Shown piece by piece: positions 36,024 to 43,139 of a stretch of 43,139 bases of DNA (the stretch's first letter is position 1; every line of letters starts with the position of its first letter). Made by a program: the position numbers and the translations under genes. Source of the DNA: Planctomycetota bacterium. Its GTDB lineage: Bacteria; Planctomycetota; UBA1135; UBA2386. Location: NCBI GenBank assembly GCA_016872675.1, contig VGZG01000025.1:1-43139 (forward strand). The letters run 5' to 3'. The notes below the pieces were generated by a model. The model ran no database searches and was not told the DNA's origin. It saw only the letters and a program-made list of their open reading frames with translations.

Positions 36024-38845
36024 TGCGCGCCGCCGCCTTCGTCCGCCTGCTGCTCGCCGCCGCGGCGTTCGCCGCCGCGGCGCCAGCGCAGGATCCCGCC
36101 GTCCCGTCGCGCACGTTCGCCGTGCGCTGCGGCACGCTGTTGCTCGGCGACGGCAAGGCGCCGCTGCGCGACGCGTGGCTCGTCGTCGTCGACGGCAAGG
36201 TGCGCAGCGTCGGCATGGACGCGCCGCCGGCCGGCACGCCGGTCGTCGACGCGTCGGGCCGCGTGGTGATGCCCGGCATCGTCGCGGCCGACAGCGACCT
36301 CGCCAACGCCGCCGACTCCGAGTACCAGTTCGCGCCGGACGCGCTCGCCGTCGACCAGTTCGACTTCGAGCGCAGCCAGCTCGCCGCGCTGCAGGGCGGC
36401 GTGACCACCGCCTACCTGTCGCCGGGCCGCGCGCGGCTCGTCGGCGGCCAGGGCGCCGTCGTCAAGCTCGCCGGCAGCGACCTCGTCGCGCGCGTGCTCG
36501 ACGACTCGGCCGCGCTGCGCGTCAACTTCGCCGAGGCCGCGCTCAACGCGCCGCGCGTGTTCGAGCCGACGCCGCACCCGACCGACGAGGATCCGTTGGA
36601 GGCCGCGCGCATCCAGACGCCGACCGCGCGCATCAGCGTGCTCGCCGAACTGCGCGCCGCGTTCGCCGCGGCGACCGACAAGGACCTGCGCGCCGGCGGC
36701 GAAGGCCCGGCCGAGCACCGCTTCGACGAACGGCCGCTCGCCGACGTCATCAAGGGCGCGCTGCCGCTGCGCGCCGGCGCCTTCCTCGCCAACGACATCC
36801 GCCGCGCGCTGTTGTTCCAGCAGGAACTCGGCGTGCGCATGGTGCTCGAGGACCCGCAGGAGATCGCCGAGGTGATCGACCTCGCCGCGGCACAGAAGGT
36901 CGCGGCGACGTTCCGCGTGCCGGTGCGCTTCGGCCGCGCCAATCCCGGCGGCGAGGACCGCCTCGACAAGTCGCCGGAGCCGCGCGCCGACGCCGCCGCC
37001 AAGGCCGCGGCCAAGGGCCTGCTGGTCGGGCTCGCGCCGGCCCCCGGCGTGCCGCTGCGCGACTACCTGATGGCGGTCGCCGTCGCCGTGCGCCACGGCC
37101 TGCCCGCCGCCACCGCGCTGCGCGCCGTCGGCGCCGATGCCGCGGCGATCCTCGGCGTCGACGGCCGCGTCGGCACGCTGCAGCCCGGCAAGGACGCCGA
37201 CTTCATCGTGCTGAGCGGCGATCCGCTCGCGGTCGGCACGCTGGTCGAGCAGACCTGGGTCGACGGCGAGCGCGCGTACGCGCGCAAGGCGTCGTCGACG
37301 GCGCTGGCGATCCGCGCCGGCCTGATCCACGACGGCGTCGGCCGCTCGTTCCGCAACGGCGTCGTGCTGATGCAGGACGGCCGCGTCAAGGCGGTCGGCG
37401 AGGACCTCGCGATCCCGTACGGCGCGCAGGTCGTCGACCTGCCGACCGCGGTGGTCACGCCGGGCCTGATCGACGCGTTCTCGCACCTCGGCCTCGCCGG
37501 CGAAGGCATGTTCGTGCCGCCCGGCGCGCCCAACCAGCGCGTGCACGACGCGATCGCGCACGACGACCCGATGTTCGCGCCGGCGCTGCGCGAGGGCATC
37601 ACCACGGTGCTCGTCGCCGGCAAGGACGGCGGCCCGGTCAGCGGCCGGCTCGCGGCGGTGAAGACCGGCGCCGCCGACCACGCGTCGATGACGGTGCGGC
37701 CGATCGCCGGCCTGCGCATGAGCCACGACGCCATCGGCCCCGACGCGATCCGCGGCTTCGCCGAGCAACTCAACCGCGGCAAGCAGTACGTCGAAGCCTG
37801 GAAGAAGCACGAGAAGGACCTCGCCGACTGGCAGGCCGGCAAGAAGGCCGAGAGCCAGCCCGCGCCGGCGCCGGCGCCGACCGAGGACAAGCCCGAGGCC
37901 GCGCCGGTCGATCCGGTGAGCGGCGTCTGGGAGGGCGACCTCGACGTGCAGGGCCAGATCCAACTGAAGTTCACGCTCGACCTGAAGCTCGACGGCACGA
38001 AGGTCGACGGCACCATCAAGATCAGCTTCGCCGGCCGTGAAGTGCCGGCGCAGCCGATCGCCGGCGGCTCGTTCGAGGGCGGCAAGCTCAAGATCGAGTT
38101 CCGCGGCATGGGTGGCTCGGCGACGCTCGAAGGCACGATCAAGGACGACGTGCTGACGTCGAAGATCACGCTCGGTCGCATGGGCGACCAGGACCTGATC
38201 GCGCGCCGCATCAGCAAGTCGTCGGGCGCGCCGGCGCCGCGTCGCGCGAGCGCCAGCAAGCCCGACGAGGACGGCAAGCCCAAGGCCCCGAAGGTCGACG
38301 AAGGCCTCGAACCGATGCGCGCCGCGATCGAGAAGAAGGCGGCGCTGGTCGTGCGCTGCAACCGCGGCGCCGCCATCGGCGACGTCGTCGAACTGCTGGA
38401 GAAGGAAGGCATCCCCTACGTGCTGACCGGCGTCGAGGACCTGTACGACGACGCCGCGCCGCTGAAGGGCCGCAAGCCCGCCGTGCTCGTCGGCCCGGAG
38501 ACGGTGTTCGAGGACAAGGGCGAGCTGAAGAACGTCGCGTCGATGCTGGCCGACATGGACCTGCCGGTGCTGTTCGGCAGCGGCGAGTGCAAGAACGCCA
38601 AGCTGCTGCCGCTGCACGCCGCCTACTCGGTGCGCTACGGCCTCAGCCCGGCCGACGCGCTCGCCGGCATGTCGTCGGCGACCGCGCGCGCGTTCCGCCT
38701 CGACGACCGCGTCGGCTCGCTGCAGAAGGGCAAGGACGCCGACCTCGTGGCGTTCTCGGGCAATCCGTTCGAGCCGCAGAGCCGCGTGCTCGTCGTCGTG
38801 TGCAACGGGCGGATCGTCGTCGACCGCCGGGAGGAGAAGCAGTGA
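36023..38845 (+). CDS. Secreted double amidohydrolase-fold pseudoenzyme E with inserted beta domain
   Basis: The 940-residue protein has a signal peptide (to about residue 23) and two complete amidohydrolase-like units. Unit 1 (about 24-425) ends with 'GTLQPGKDADFIVLSGDPL'; its HxH site reads VMPGIVAADSDLAN. Unit 2 (about 426-940) starts 'FRNGVVLMQDGRVKAVGED' and ends 'GSLQKGKDADLVAFSGNPF'; its site reads VTPGLIDAFSHLGLAG, with only the second His kept. Unit 2 is interrupted by a charged helix, a Pro/Ala linker and a beta-rich domain (about 631-733, 'GVWEGDLDVQGQIQLKFTLD' to 'LTSKITLGRMGDQDLIARR') that resembles a small lipocalin-like barrel. No full metal site is present in either unit. Translation is coupled to D (CGGAGTCCGCTGATG) and to F (GTGA). 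Confidence 0.8.
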   Translation: MRAAAFVRLLLAAAAFAAAAPAQDPAVPSRTFAVRCGTLLLGDGKAPLRDAWLVVVDGKVRSVGMDAPPAGTPVVDASGRVVMPGIVAADSDLANAADSEYQFAPDALAVDQFDFERSQLAALQGGVTTAYLSPGRARLVGGQGAVVKLAGSDLVARVLDDSAALRVNFAEAALNAPRVFEPTPHPTDEDPLEAARIQTPTARISVLAELRAAFAAATDKDLRAGGEGPAEHRFDERPLADVIKGALPLRAGAFLANDIRRALLFQQELGVRMVLEDPQEIAEVIDLAAAQKVAATFRVPVRFGRANPGGEDRLDKSPEPRADAAAKAAAKGLLVGLAPAPGVPLRDYLMAVAVAVRHGLPAATALRAVGADAAAILGVDGRVGTLQPGKDADFIVLSGDPLAVGTLVEQTWVDGERAYARKASSTALAIRAGLIHDGVGRSFRNGVVLMQDGRVKAVGEDLAIPYGAQVVDLPTAVVTPGLIDAFSHLGLAGEGMFVPPGAPNQRVHDAIAHDDPMFAPALREGITTVLVAGKDGGPVSGRLAAVKTGAADHASMTVRPIAGLRMSHDAIGPDAIRGFAEQLNRGKQYVEAWKKHEKDLADWQAGKKAESQPAPAPAPTEDKPEAAPVDPVSGVWEGDLDVQGQIQLKFTLDLKLDGTKVDGTIKISFAGREVPAQPIAGGSFEGGKLKIEFRGMGGSATLEGTIKDDVLTSKITLGRMGDQDLIARRISKSSGAPAPRRASASKPDEDGKPKAPKVDEGLEPMRAAIEKKAALVVRCNRGAAIGDVVELLEKEGIPYVLTGVEDLYDDAAPLKGRKPAVLVGPETVFEDKGELKNVASMLADMDLPVLFGSGECKNAKLLPLHAAYSVRYGLSPADALAGMSSATARAFRLDDRVGSLQKGKDADLVAFSGNPFEPQSRVLVVVCNGRIVVDRREEKQ

Positions 38846-40251
38846 ACGCCCCGTTCCGCCTCGTCGCCGCCGCAGCGCTCGCGGCCACCCTCGCCGCCCA
38901 GGACGGCGCGCCGGCCGCCGCGGCGCCCACGCAAGCTCCGCAGTCCGGCCCCAACCTGCCGGCGAAGCCGTTCGAGCTGTGGCGGCCGCGCCGTCCCAAG
39001 GAGGAGAAGGACTACCAGGTGGCGAAGTGGGGTCCGCGCGGCCTGCCGAGCCCCGGCTACGCCTTCCGCGCCGCCAAGGTGCTGCCGATCACCGCGGCGC
39101 CGATCGTCGACGGCGTCGTGCTGACGAAGAACGGCCTCATCGAGGCCGTCGGCACGGCGAAGGACGTCGCGATCCCCGCCGGCTACGAGGTCGTCGACTG
39201 CGGCGACGCCGTGATCGTGCCGGGCTTCATCGAGATGCACTGCCACATCGCGTCGGAGAGCTTCGACCTCAACGACACGGTGCACCCGACGAACCCCGAG
39301 TTCCGCACGCTCGACCTGATCAGCATGGAGCACGACCAGATCCGCGTCGGGCGCGCGGGCGGGATCAGCACCGCGCTGTACATCCCGGGCTCGGGCTCCA
39401 ACATGGGCGGCTTCGGCACGCTGACCAAGACGTGGGCGAAGTCGCCGGAGGAGGCGCTCGTGCGCTTCCCGGGCAGCCTCAAGATCGCGCAGGCCGGCAA
39501 CCCCGAGCGCGGCAGCGGCGACCTCGGCACCGACATGATGGGCATGAGCGAGGGCATCCGCATGACCCTGCTCGACGGCAAGCGCTACTGGGAGCAGCAC
39601 GAGGCCTGGCAGGCGGGCAAGGGCGCGAAGCCGAAGTTCGACCCGACGCTCGAACTGCTGCGCGGCCTGTTCCGCCACGAGTACCTCGTGTCGGTGCACA
39701 CGCAGATCTACCAGGTCGTGCTGCAGACGCTGCAGATGCTGCGCCACGAGATGGGCCTGTGGACCGTCGTCGTGCACGGCGAGTTCGACGCCTACCGGCT
39801 GTCGGGCAACGCCTACGAGTCGGGCATGGCGGTCGCCGCCGGCCCGCGCAACTACCACTTCGACCGCGCGACGTCGCAGTTCCTCGGCCTGATGCAGACC
39901 TGGCACGACGGCGGCAAGTACTACGCCTGGCGCGACCCGGTGCTCGGCCTCGGCCGCGACGGCGTCGGCGTCAACACCGACTCGCCGGTCGTGCCGCAGG
40001 AACAGCTGACGGTGCAGGCCGCCATCGGCGTGCGCCTCGGCCTGCCGCACGAGGTCGCGCTGCGCGCGCTGACGATCAACAACGCGCGCTTCGCCGGCAT
40101 CGACCACCGCGTCGGCTCGCTGACCGTCGGCAAGGACGCCGACCTCGGCGTCTGGAGCGGCGACCCGATCGACCCGCGCAGCGCCGTGCAGGTCATGGTG
40201 ATCAACGGCCAGATCTGCTACCGCCGCGATCCGTCGCGGCCGGTCTGGTGA
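38842..40251 (+). CDS. Secreted metal-dependent amidohydrolase F (metal ligands intact)
   Basis: The 469-residue protein has a signal peptide (VNAPFRLVAAAALAATLAAQ). It retains all ligands of a mononuclear amidohydrolase: HxH as His133 and His135 in GFIEMHCHIAS, His286 in LVSVHTQIY, His312 in TVVVHGEFD and Asp380 in VGVNTDSPVV. The subgroup blocks 'LYIPGSGSNMGGFGTLTKT' and 'AGNPERGSGDLGTDMMGM' are present, and the C-terminus has 'GSLTVGKDADLGVWSGDPI'. The ligand set is like that of imidazolonepropionase-type enzymes, but the substrate is unknown. It is probably periplasmic or extracellular. The GTG at 38842 overlaps the stop of E (GTGA) behind a good GGGAGGAG Shine-Dalgarno sequence. Paralogue G follows after 15 bases. 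Confidence 0.88.
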   Translation: MNAPFRLVAAAALAATLAAQDGAPAAAAPTQAPQSGPNLPAKPFELWRPRRPKEEKDYQVAKWGPRGLPSPGYAFRAAKVLPITAAPIVDGVVLTKNGLIEAVGTAKDVAIPAGYEVVDCGDAVIVPGFIEMHCHIASESFDLNDTVHPTNPEFRTLDLISMEHDQIRVGRAGGISTALYIPGSGSNMGGFGTLTKTWAKSPEEALVRFPGSLKIAQAGNPERGSGDLGTDMMGMSEGIRMTLLDGKRYWEQHEAWQAGKGAKPKFDPTLELLRGLFRHEYLVSVHTQIYQVVLQTLQMLRHEMGLWTVVVHGEFDAYRLSGNAYESGMAVAAGPRNYHFDRATSQFLGLMQTWHDGGKYYAWRDPVLGLGRDGVGVNTDSPVVPQEQLTVQAAIGVRLGLPHEVALRALTINNARFAGIDHRVGSLTVGKDADLGVWSGDPIDPRSAVQVMVINGQICYRRDPSRPVW

Positions 40252-40266
40252 CCGCGAGCCGCTGAC

Positions 40267-41478
40267 GTGACCTCCCCCGCCGCCATCGCCTGCGCGCTGC
40301 TCGCGTTCGCCGCCGCCGCCTCGGCGCAGGCGACCGCGCACCTCGCCGCGCGCATCGTCCCGGTCGACGCGGCGCCGATCGACGGCGGCGTGCTCGTCGA
40401 GGACGGCGGCCGCATCGTCGCGCTCGGCGCGAAGAAGGACGTGGCGATCCCGACGGGCGCGAACGTCGTCGACCACGGCGAGGCGTGGCTGTGCCCCGGC
40501 TTCGTCGACCTGCACCACCACGTCAGCGGCGGCGGCGGCGACATCAACGACATGGTGCTGCCGCTCAACGCCGAGCTGCGCACGCTCGATGTCGTCAAGC
40601 CGAGCGAGGAGGCCGTGCGGCGCACCGCCGCGGGCGGCGTGACGACGACGCTGTTCATCCCGGGCTCGGGCACCAACATCAGCGGCTTCGGCGTGCTGCT
40701 CAAGATGCGCTGGGGCGGCTCGCTCGACGCGATGGTGCTGCGCCAGCCGGGCGCGATGAAGGTGGCGCAGGGCTTCAACCCCGAGCGCGGCAGCGGCGAC
40801 CTCGGCGCCACGCGCATGGGCAGCAAGGAGCTGCTGATGCGCCAGCTGGAGCGCGGCCAGGCCTACGAGGCGGCGTGGCGCGCGCACCGCGACGGCAAGG
40901 GCGCCAAGCCGAGGTTCGAGCCCGAGCTCGAACAGCTGCGCCAGGTCTTCGCCCGCGAAGTGCCGGTGCTGATCCACACCGCCGGCCTGCGCGACTGCAT
41001 CGCCACCGCGCGCATGTTCCAGGACGTCTTCCCCGTGCAGATGGTGCTGTCGCACGGCTGCTTCGACGGCTGGCTCGCCGCCGAGTCGCTCGCGCGCCGC
41101 AAGACGCCCCTCAACCTCGGGCCGCGCATGTTCCAGTTCGATCCGTACGGCCGCATGCAGGGCATGTGCCAGGCCTACTGGGACGCCGGCTGCACCGACA
41201 TGAGCATCAACACCGACGCGCCGGTCGTCGCCGCCGAGGAGTTCCAGCTCCAGGGCGCGATGGCGGCGCGGCTCGGGCTGCCGTGGAACGCCGCATTGAT
41301 GGCGCTGACGCTCGCCCCCGCCCGCCAGATCGGCGTCGCGGATCGCGTCGGCTCGCTGACGGTCGGCAAGGACGCCGACTTCCAGGTCGTCGACGGCGAC
41401 CCGCTCGACCCGCGCCATGCGCCGCGCGCGGTCTACATCGAAGGAACCTTGGTCCACCGACTCGGAGACGTGCGATGA
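40267..41478 (+). CDS. Secreted metal-dependent amidohydrolase G (metal ligands intact)
   Basis: The 403-residue protein has a signal peptide (VTSPAAIACALLAFAAAASAQ). Ligands: His83 and His85 in GFVDLHHHVSGG, His237 in VLIHTAGLRD, His263 in VLSHGCFDGWL and Asp317 in SINTDAPVV. It is the closest relative of F in the window: 'FIPGSGTNISGFGVLLKM' and 'GFNPERGSGDLGATRMGS' match F almost block by block, so F and G are probably a duplicated pair or two subunits of one enzyme. Substrate unknown; cyclic amides or small peptides are typical for the superfamily. The GTG at 40267 lacks a good Shine-Dalgarno sequence, and coupling to F over 15 bases is likely. The stop overlaps the next ATG (ATGA). Confidence 0.88.
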   Translation: MTSPAAIACALLAFAAAASAQATAHLAARIVPVDAAPIDGGVLVEDGGRIVALGAKKDVAIPTGANVVDHGEAWLCPGFVDLHHHVSGGGGDINDMVLPLNAELRTLDVVKPSEEAVRRTAAGGVTTTLFIPGSGTNISGFGVLLKMRWGGSLDAMVLRQPGAMKVAQGFNPERGSGDLGATRMGSKELLMRQLERGQAYEAAWRAHRDGKGAKPRFEPELEQLRQVFAREVPVLIHTAGLRDCIATARMFQDVFPVQMVLSHGCFDGWLAAESLARRKTPLNLGPRMFQFDPYGRMQGMCQAYWDAGCTDMSINTDAPVVAAEEFQLQGAMAARLGLPWNAALMALTLAPARQIGVADRVGSLTVGKDADFQVVDGDPLDPRHAPRAVYIEGTLVHRLGDVR

Positions 41479-42953
41479 CCCCAGTTCGAACCGCCCTCTC
41501 GGCCCTGTTGGCGCTCGCCGCCGCGACCGCCTGCCTCGCGCAGGACGCGCGGCCGATCGCGTTCACCAACGCGCGGCTCCTGCCCGTCTCCGGCCCCGCC
41601 ATCGAGCGCGGCACGCTGGTGATCCGCAACGGCAAGATCGAAACCATCGGCGCCGACGCTGTCGTGCCGCCGGGCGCGCGCGTCGTCGACTGCGCCGGCA
41701 AGACCGTGATGCCGGGCCTGGTCAGCGCGTGGTCGCGCGCCGGCCTCGCCGGCCAGAGCCAGCCGCGTGGCGACGCGCCGATGGGCGGCAGGCGCGGCGG
41801 CATGGAGCTCCCGATGCCGATGGGCGGCGGCGGCACGCAGAACAAGCCGGCGACCAAGGTCGTCGACGGCCTCTACGCCAAGCAGCCGGTGTTCGGCGAA
41901 CTGCTGCGCGCCGGCGTCACGTCGCTGGCGCTCAATCCCAACGGCAGCGGCTTCCCCGGCCTCGGCGCGGTGCTGCGTCCGGACGGCAAGACCGTCGAGC
42001 AGTTGACCGTCGACGACGACGCGTTCGTGCAGGTCGGCATGGTGCGCGACAGCGGCACCAAGAAGCTGCTGAAGGAGCAGTTCGAGAAGGCGCAGAAGGT
42101 CGTCGACGAGCGCAAGAAGCCGCCAGCGCCGCCGACCCCGCCGCCCCAGCCGCAGCAACCGCCGGCGGAAGCCAAGCCGGGCGAAGCCAAGCAAGAACCG
42201 CCGAAGGGCAACGAACCGCCGAAGCCGGGCCCGAACCCGACCCCCACTCCCACGCCGCCGCCGACGCCGAATCCCACGCCCACCCCGCCGCCGACCCCCA
42301 CTCCCACGCCGCCGACGCCGGCACCTGCGCCGCAGGGCCAGCCAGCGCCGCAGCAACCGCCGCAGCAGGCCCCGAAGGCGCCGCCGAAGGATCCCAACCT
42401 CGAGGTGCTCGCCGACCTGCTCGAAGGCAAGCGCCGCGCCATCGTGCAGATCGACTCGGCCGCCGACCTGCTGCACTGGCAGGACGCCGTCGGCGACAAG
42501 CTGACGTTCCCGCGCGCCGTCGCGGTCGCGCGCCACGATCCGACGTCAGGCACCCTCGACGTCGTGCTCGAGCAGGTCAAGGCGTGGAAGTGCCCGGTGC
42601 TGCTGCCGCCGGACCTGACGACGCTGCCGCGCTCGCGCTACCTCGTGCACCCCGCGCTGCAGTTCCACGACGCCGGCGTCGAGGTCGCGTTCGCCATCGG
42701 CGAGAGCGGCCAAGCCGTGCGCCAACTGTTCTTCAACCTGATGCAGGTCTGCCGCTACGGCTTGCCGCAGGACGTCGCGCTCAAGGGCGTCACGTTGCTG
42801 CCGGCGAAGATCCTCGGCATCGACAAGACGACCGGCTCGCTCGACGTCGGCAAGGACGCGAACCTGCTGGTGTTCACCGGCGACCCGATGTCGCCCGCCG
42901 GTGAACTGCACTCCGTCTGGCTGCGCGGCGTCGAGACCAAGAAGGAGCCGTGA
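41475..42953 (+). CDS. Secreted amidohydrolase-fold pseudoenzyme H with Pro-rich insertion
   Basis: The 492-residue protein has a signal peptide ending TACLAQ (about residue 23). 'IERGTLVIRNGKIETIGAD' and 'GSLDVGKDANLLVFTGDPM' frame the fold. The HxH position reads VMPGLVSAWSRAGLAGQ, without histidine. At about residues 195-213 a charged helix (KKLLKEQFEKAQKVVDERKK) is followed by a Pro/Thr/Gln-rich linker to about residue 307, including PTPTPTPP-type repeats. The barrel resumes with 'EGKRRAIVQIDSAADLLHW'. The layout matches pseudoenzyme A. It is predicted inactive. The ATG at 41475 overlaps the upstream stop. The repetitive DNA of the linker (42115-42395) could vary in length between strains. 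Confidence 0.78.
   Translation: MTPVRTALSALLALAAATACLAQDARPIAFTNARLLPVSGPAIERGTLVIRNGKIETIGADAVVPPGARVVDCAGKTVMPGLVSAWSRAGLAGQSQPRGDAPMGGRRGGMELPMPMGGGGTQNKPATKVVDGLYAKQPVFGELLRAGVTSLALNPNGSGFPGLGAVLRPDGKTVEQLTVDDDAFVQVGMVRDSGTKKLLKEQFEKAQKVVDERKKPPAPPTPPPQPQQPPAEAKPGEAKQEPPKGNEPPKPGPNPTPTPTPPPTPNPTPTPPPTPTPTPPTPAPAPQGQPAPQQPPQQAPKAPPKDPNLEVLADLLEGKRRAIVQIDSAADLLHWQDAVGDKLTFPRAVAVARHDPTSGTLDVVLEQVKAWKCPVLLPPDLTTLPRSRYLVHPALQFHDAGVEVAFAIGESGQAVRQLFFNLMQVCRYGLPQDVALKGVTLLPAKILGIDKTTGSLDVGKDANLLVFTGDPMSPAGELHSVWLRGVETKKEP
42115..42395 (+). repeat. Imperfect Pro/Thr codon repeat inside gene H
   Basis: Short CCG/ACG/CCC units repeat imperfectly and encode the Pro/Thr/Gln-rich linker of the H protein. 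The densest part, about 42235-42320, encodes NPTPTPTPP twice. It looks like a low-complexity tract prone to slippage. Confidence 0.6.
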
Positions 42954-42955
42954 CC

Positions 42956-43139
42956 ATGGCCACGCCGACGAACCAACCCCACCGCACCATGCGTCCGCAC
43001 ATCCTGATCGGCGGCGCGCTCGCGCTGCTCGCCGCCTGCGACCTTCCCGCCCAGGGCCGCGGCCGCCGCGGCCAGCGCCCCGACGGCGCGCCGCCAGCCG
43101 CCGCGCCGAGCGAGGCCGCGCCGACCGCAAAGACCGACG
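42956..43139 (+). CDS. N-terminus of a further exported protein (cut by the window edge)
   Basis: Sixty-one codons are visible. After a short polar start comes a hydrophobic signal segment (MRPHILIGGALALLAACDLPAQ), then a Gly/Arg-rich and Pro/Ala-rich spacer (GRGRRGQRPDGAPPAAAPSE) like the one after the signal peptide of gene A. It begins 2 bases after gene H's stop and is thus part of the same operon. A ninth amidohydrolase-family gene is plausible, but no fold is visible in the window. LAAC could be a lipobox (LAA|C), making it a lipoprotein. Starts at 42956 or at the internal ATG at 42989 are both possible. Confidence 0.6.
   Translation, partial: MATPTNQPHRTMRPHILIGGALALLAACDLPAQGRGRRGQRPDGAPPAAAPSEAAPTAKTD

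Noticed and set aside
38635-41457. Long minus-strand open frame opposite genes E, F and G
   Set aside because: Shadow; repeated similarity to other shadows only reflects the paralogous genes on the plus strand.
42115-42395. Repeat tract as a CRISPR array or minisatellite
   Set aside because: The units are short, imperfect and keep the reading frame of gene H; there are no spacers.

Overview
The window is very GC-rich bacterial chromosome, densely coding, with no rRNA, tRNA, CRISPR array, IS element or phage module that I can see. The host looks like a Gram-negative planctomycete-type bacterium. Clues are very large pseudopilin-like proteins with long unique C-terminal regions, secreted FG-GAP and Ig-like proteins, a membrane pyrophosphatase and a run of secreted amidohydrolase-like proteins. 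The phylum is an inference from gene content; no taxonomic marker was compared.

Layout. 2-2437: an overlapping set of a truncated membrane protein, an exported helical protein and a DedA-family protein. 2551-5346: hppA (K+-dependent membrane pyrophosphatase) and rsfS (ribosome silencing factor). 5492-10990, minus strand: rpoZ, a small pseudopilin, a giant 1180-residue pseudopilin, and two decayed copies of the giant gene on either side of it. 11150-14709: a two-gene heterodimeric ABC exporter with one degenerate ATP site. 14732-20255: housekeeping genes, namely a dihaem cytochrome c peroxidase, a Maf-type nucleotide pyrophosphatase, a SanA/YdcF-like protein, typA/bipA and rnc. 20785-25643: three secreted-protein genes, two of which share a C-terminal module and part of their upstream region. 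25696-30169: a beta-hydroxyacid dehydrogenase-like protein and mfd.

30477 to the right edge is the most unusual part. It is an apparent operon of eight complete secreted amidohydrolase-fold genes plus the start of a ninth exported protein. Most genes overlap their neighbour by a few bases. One protein holds two domains, so there are nine amidohydrolase-like domains in all. Only two (38842-40251 and 40267-41478) keep the metal ligands (HxH, His, His, Asp). The other seven keep the family's N-terminal and C-terminal sequence blocks but lack HxH and the later ligands. Four of them carry helical, low-complexity or beta-rich insertions at one shared place in the barrel. I read this as a set of secreted pseudoenzymes made together with two active hydrolases, possibly as a heteromeric complex; substrate and function are unknown.

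Regulation. Several genes (rsfS, rnc, maf, the peroxidase, mfd) have a TAnnCT -10-like hexamer only 8-14 bases before the start codon and no clear Shine-Dalgarno sequence, which suggests leaderless or nearly leaderless mRNAs. Better two-box promoters stand before rpoZ, hppA and typA. Within the amidohydrolase operon translation appears coupled through TGATG, ATGA and GTGA overlaps.
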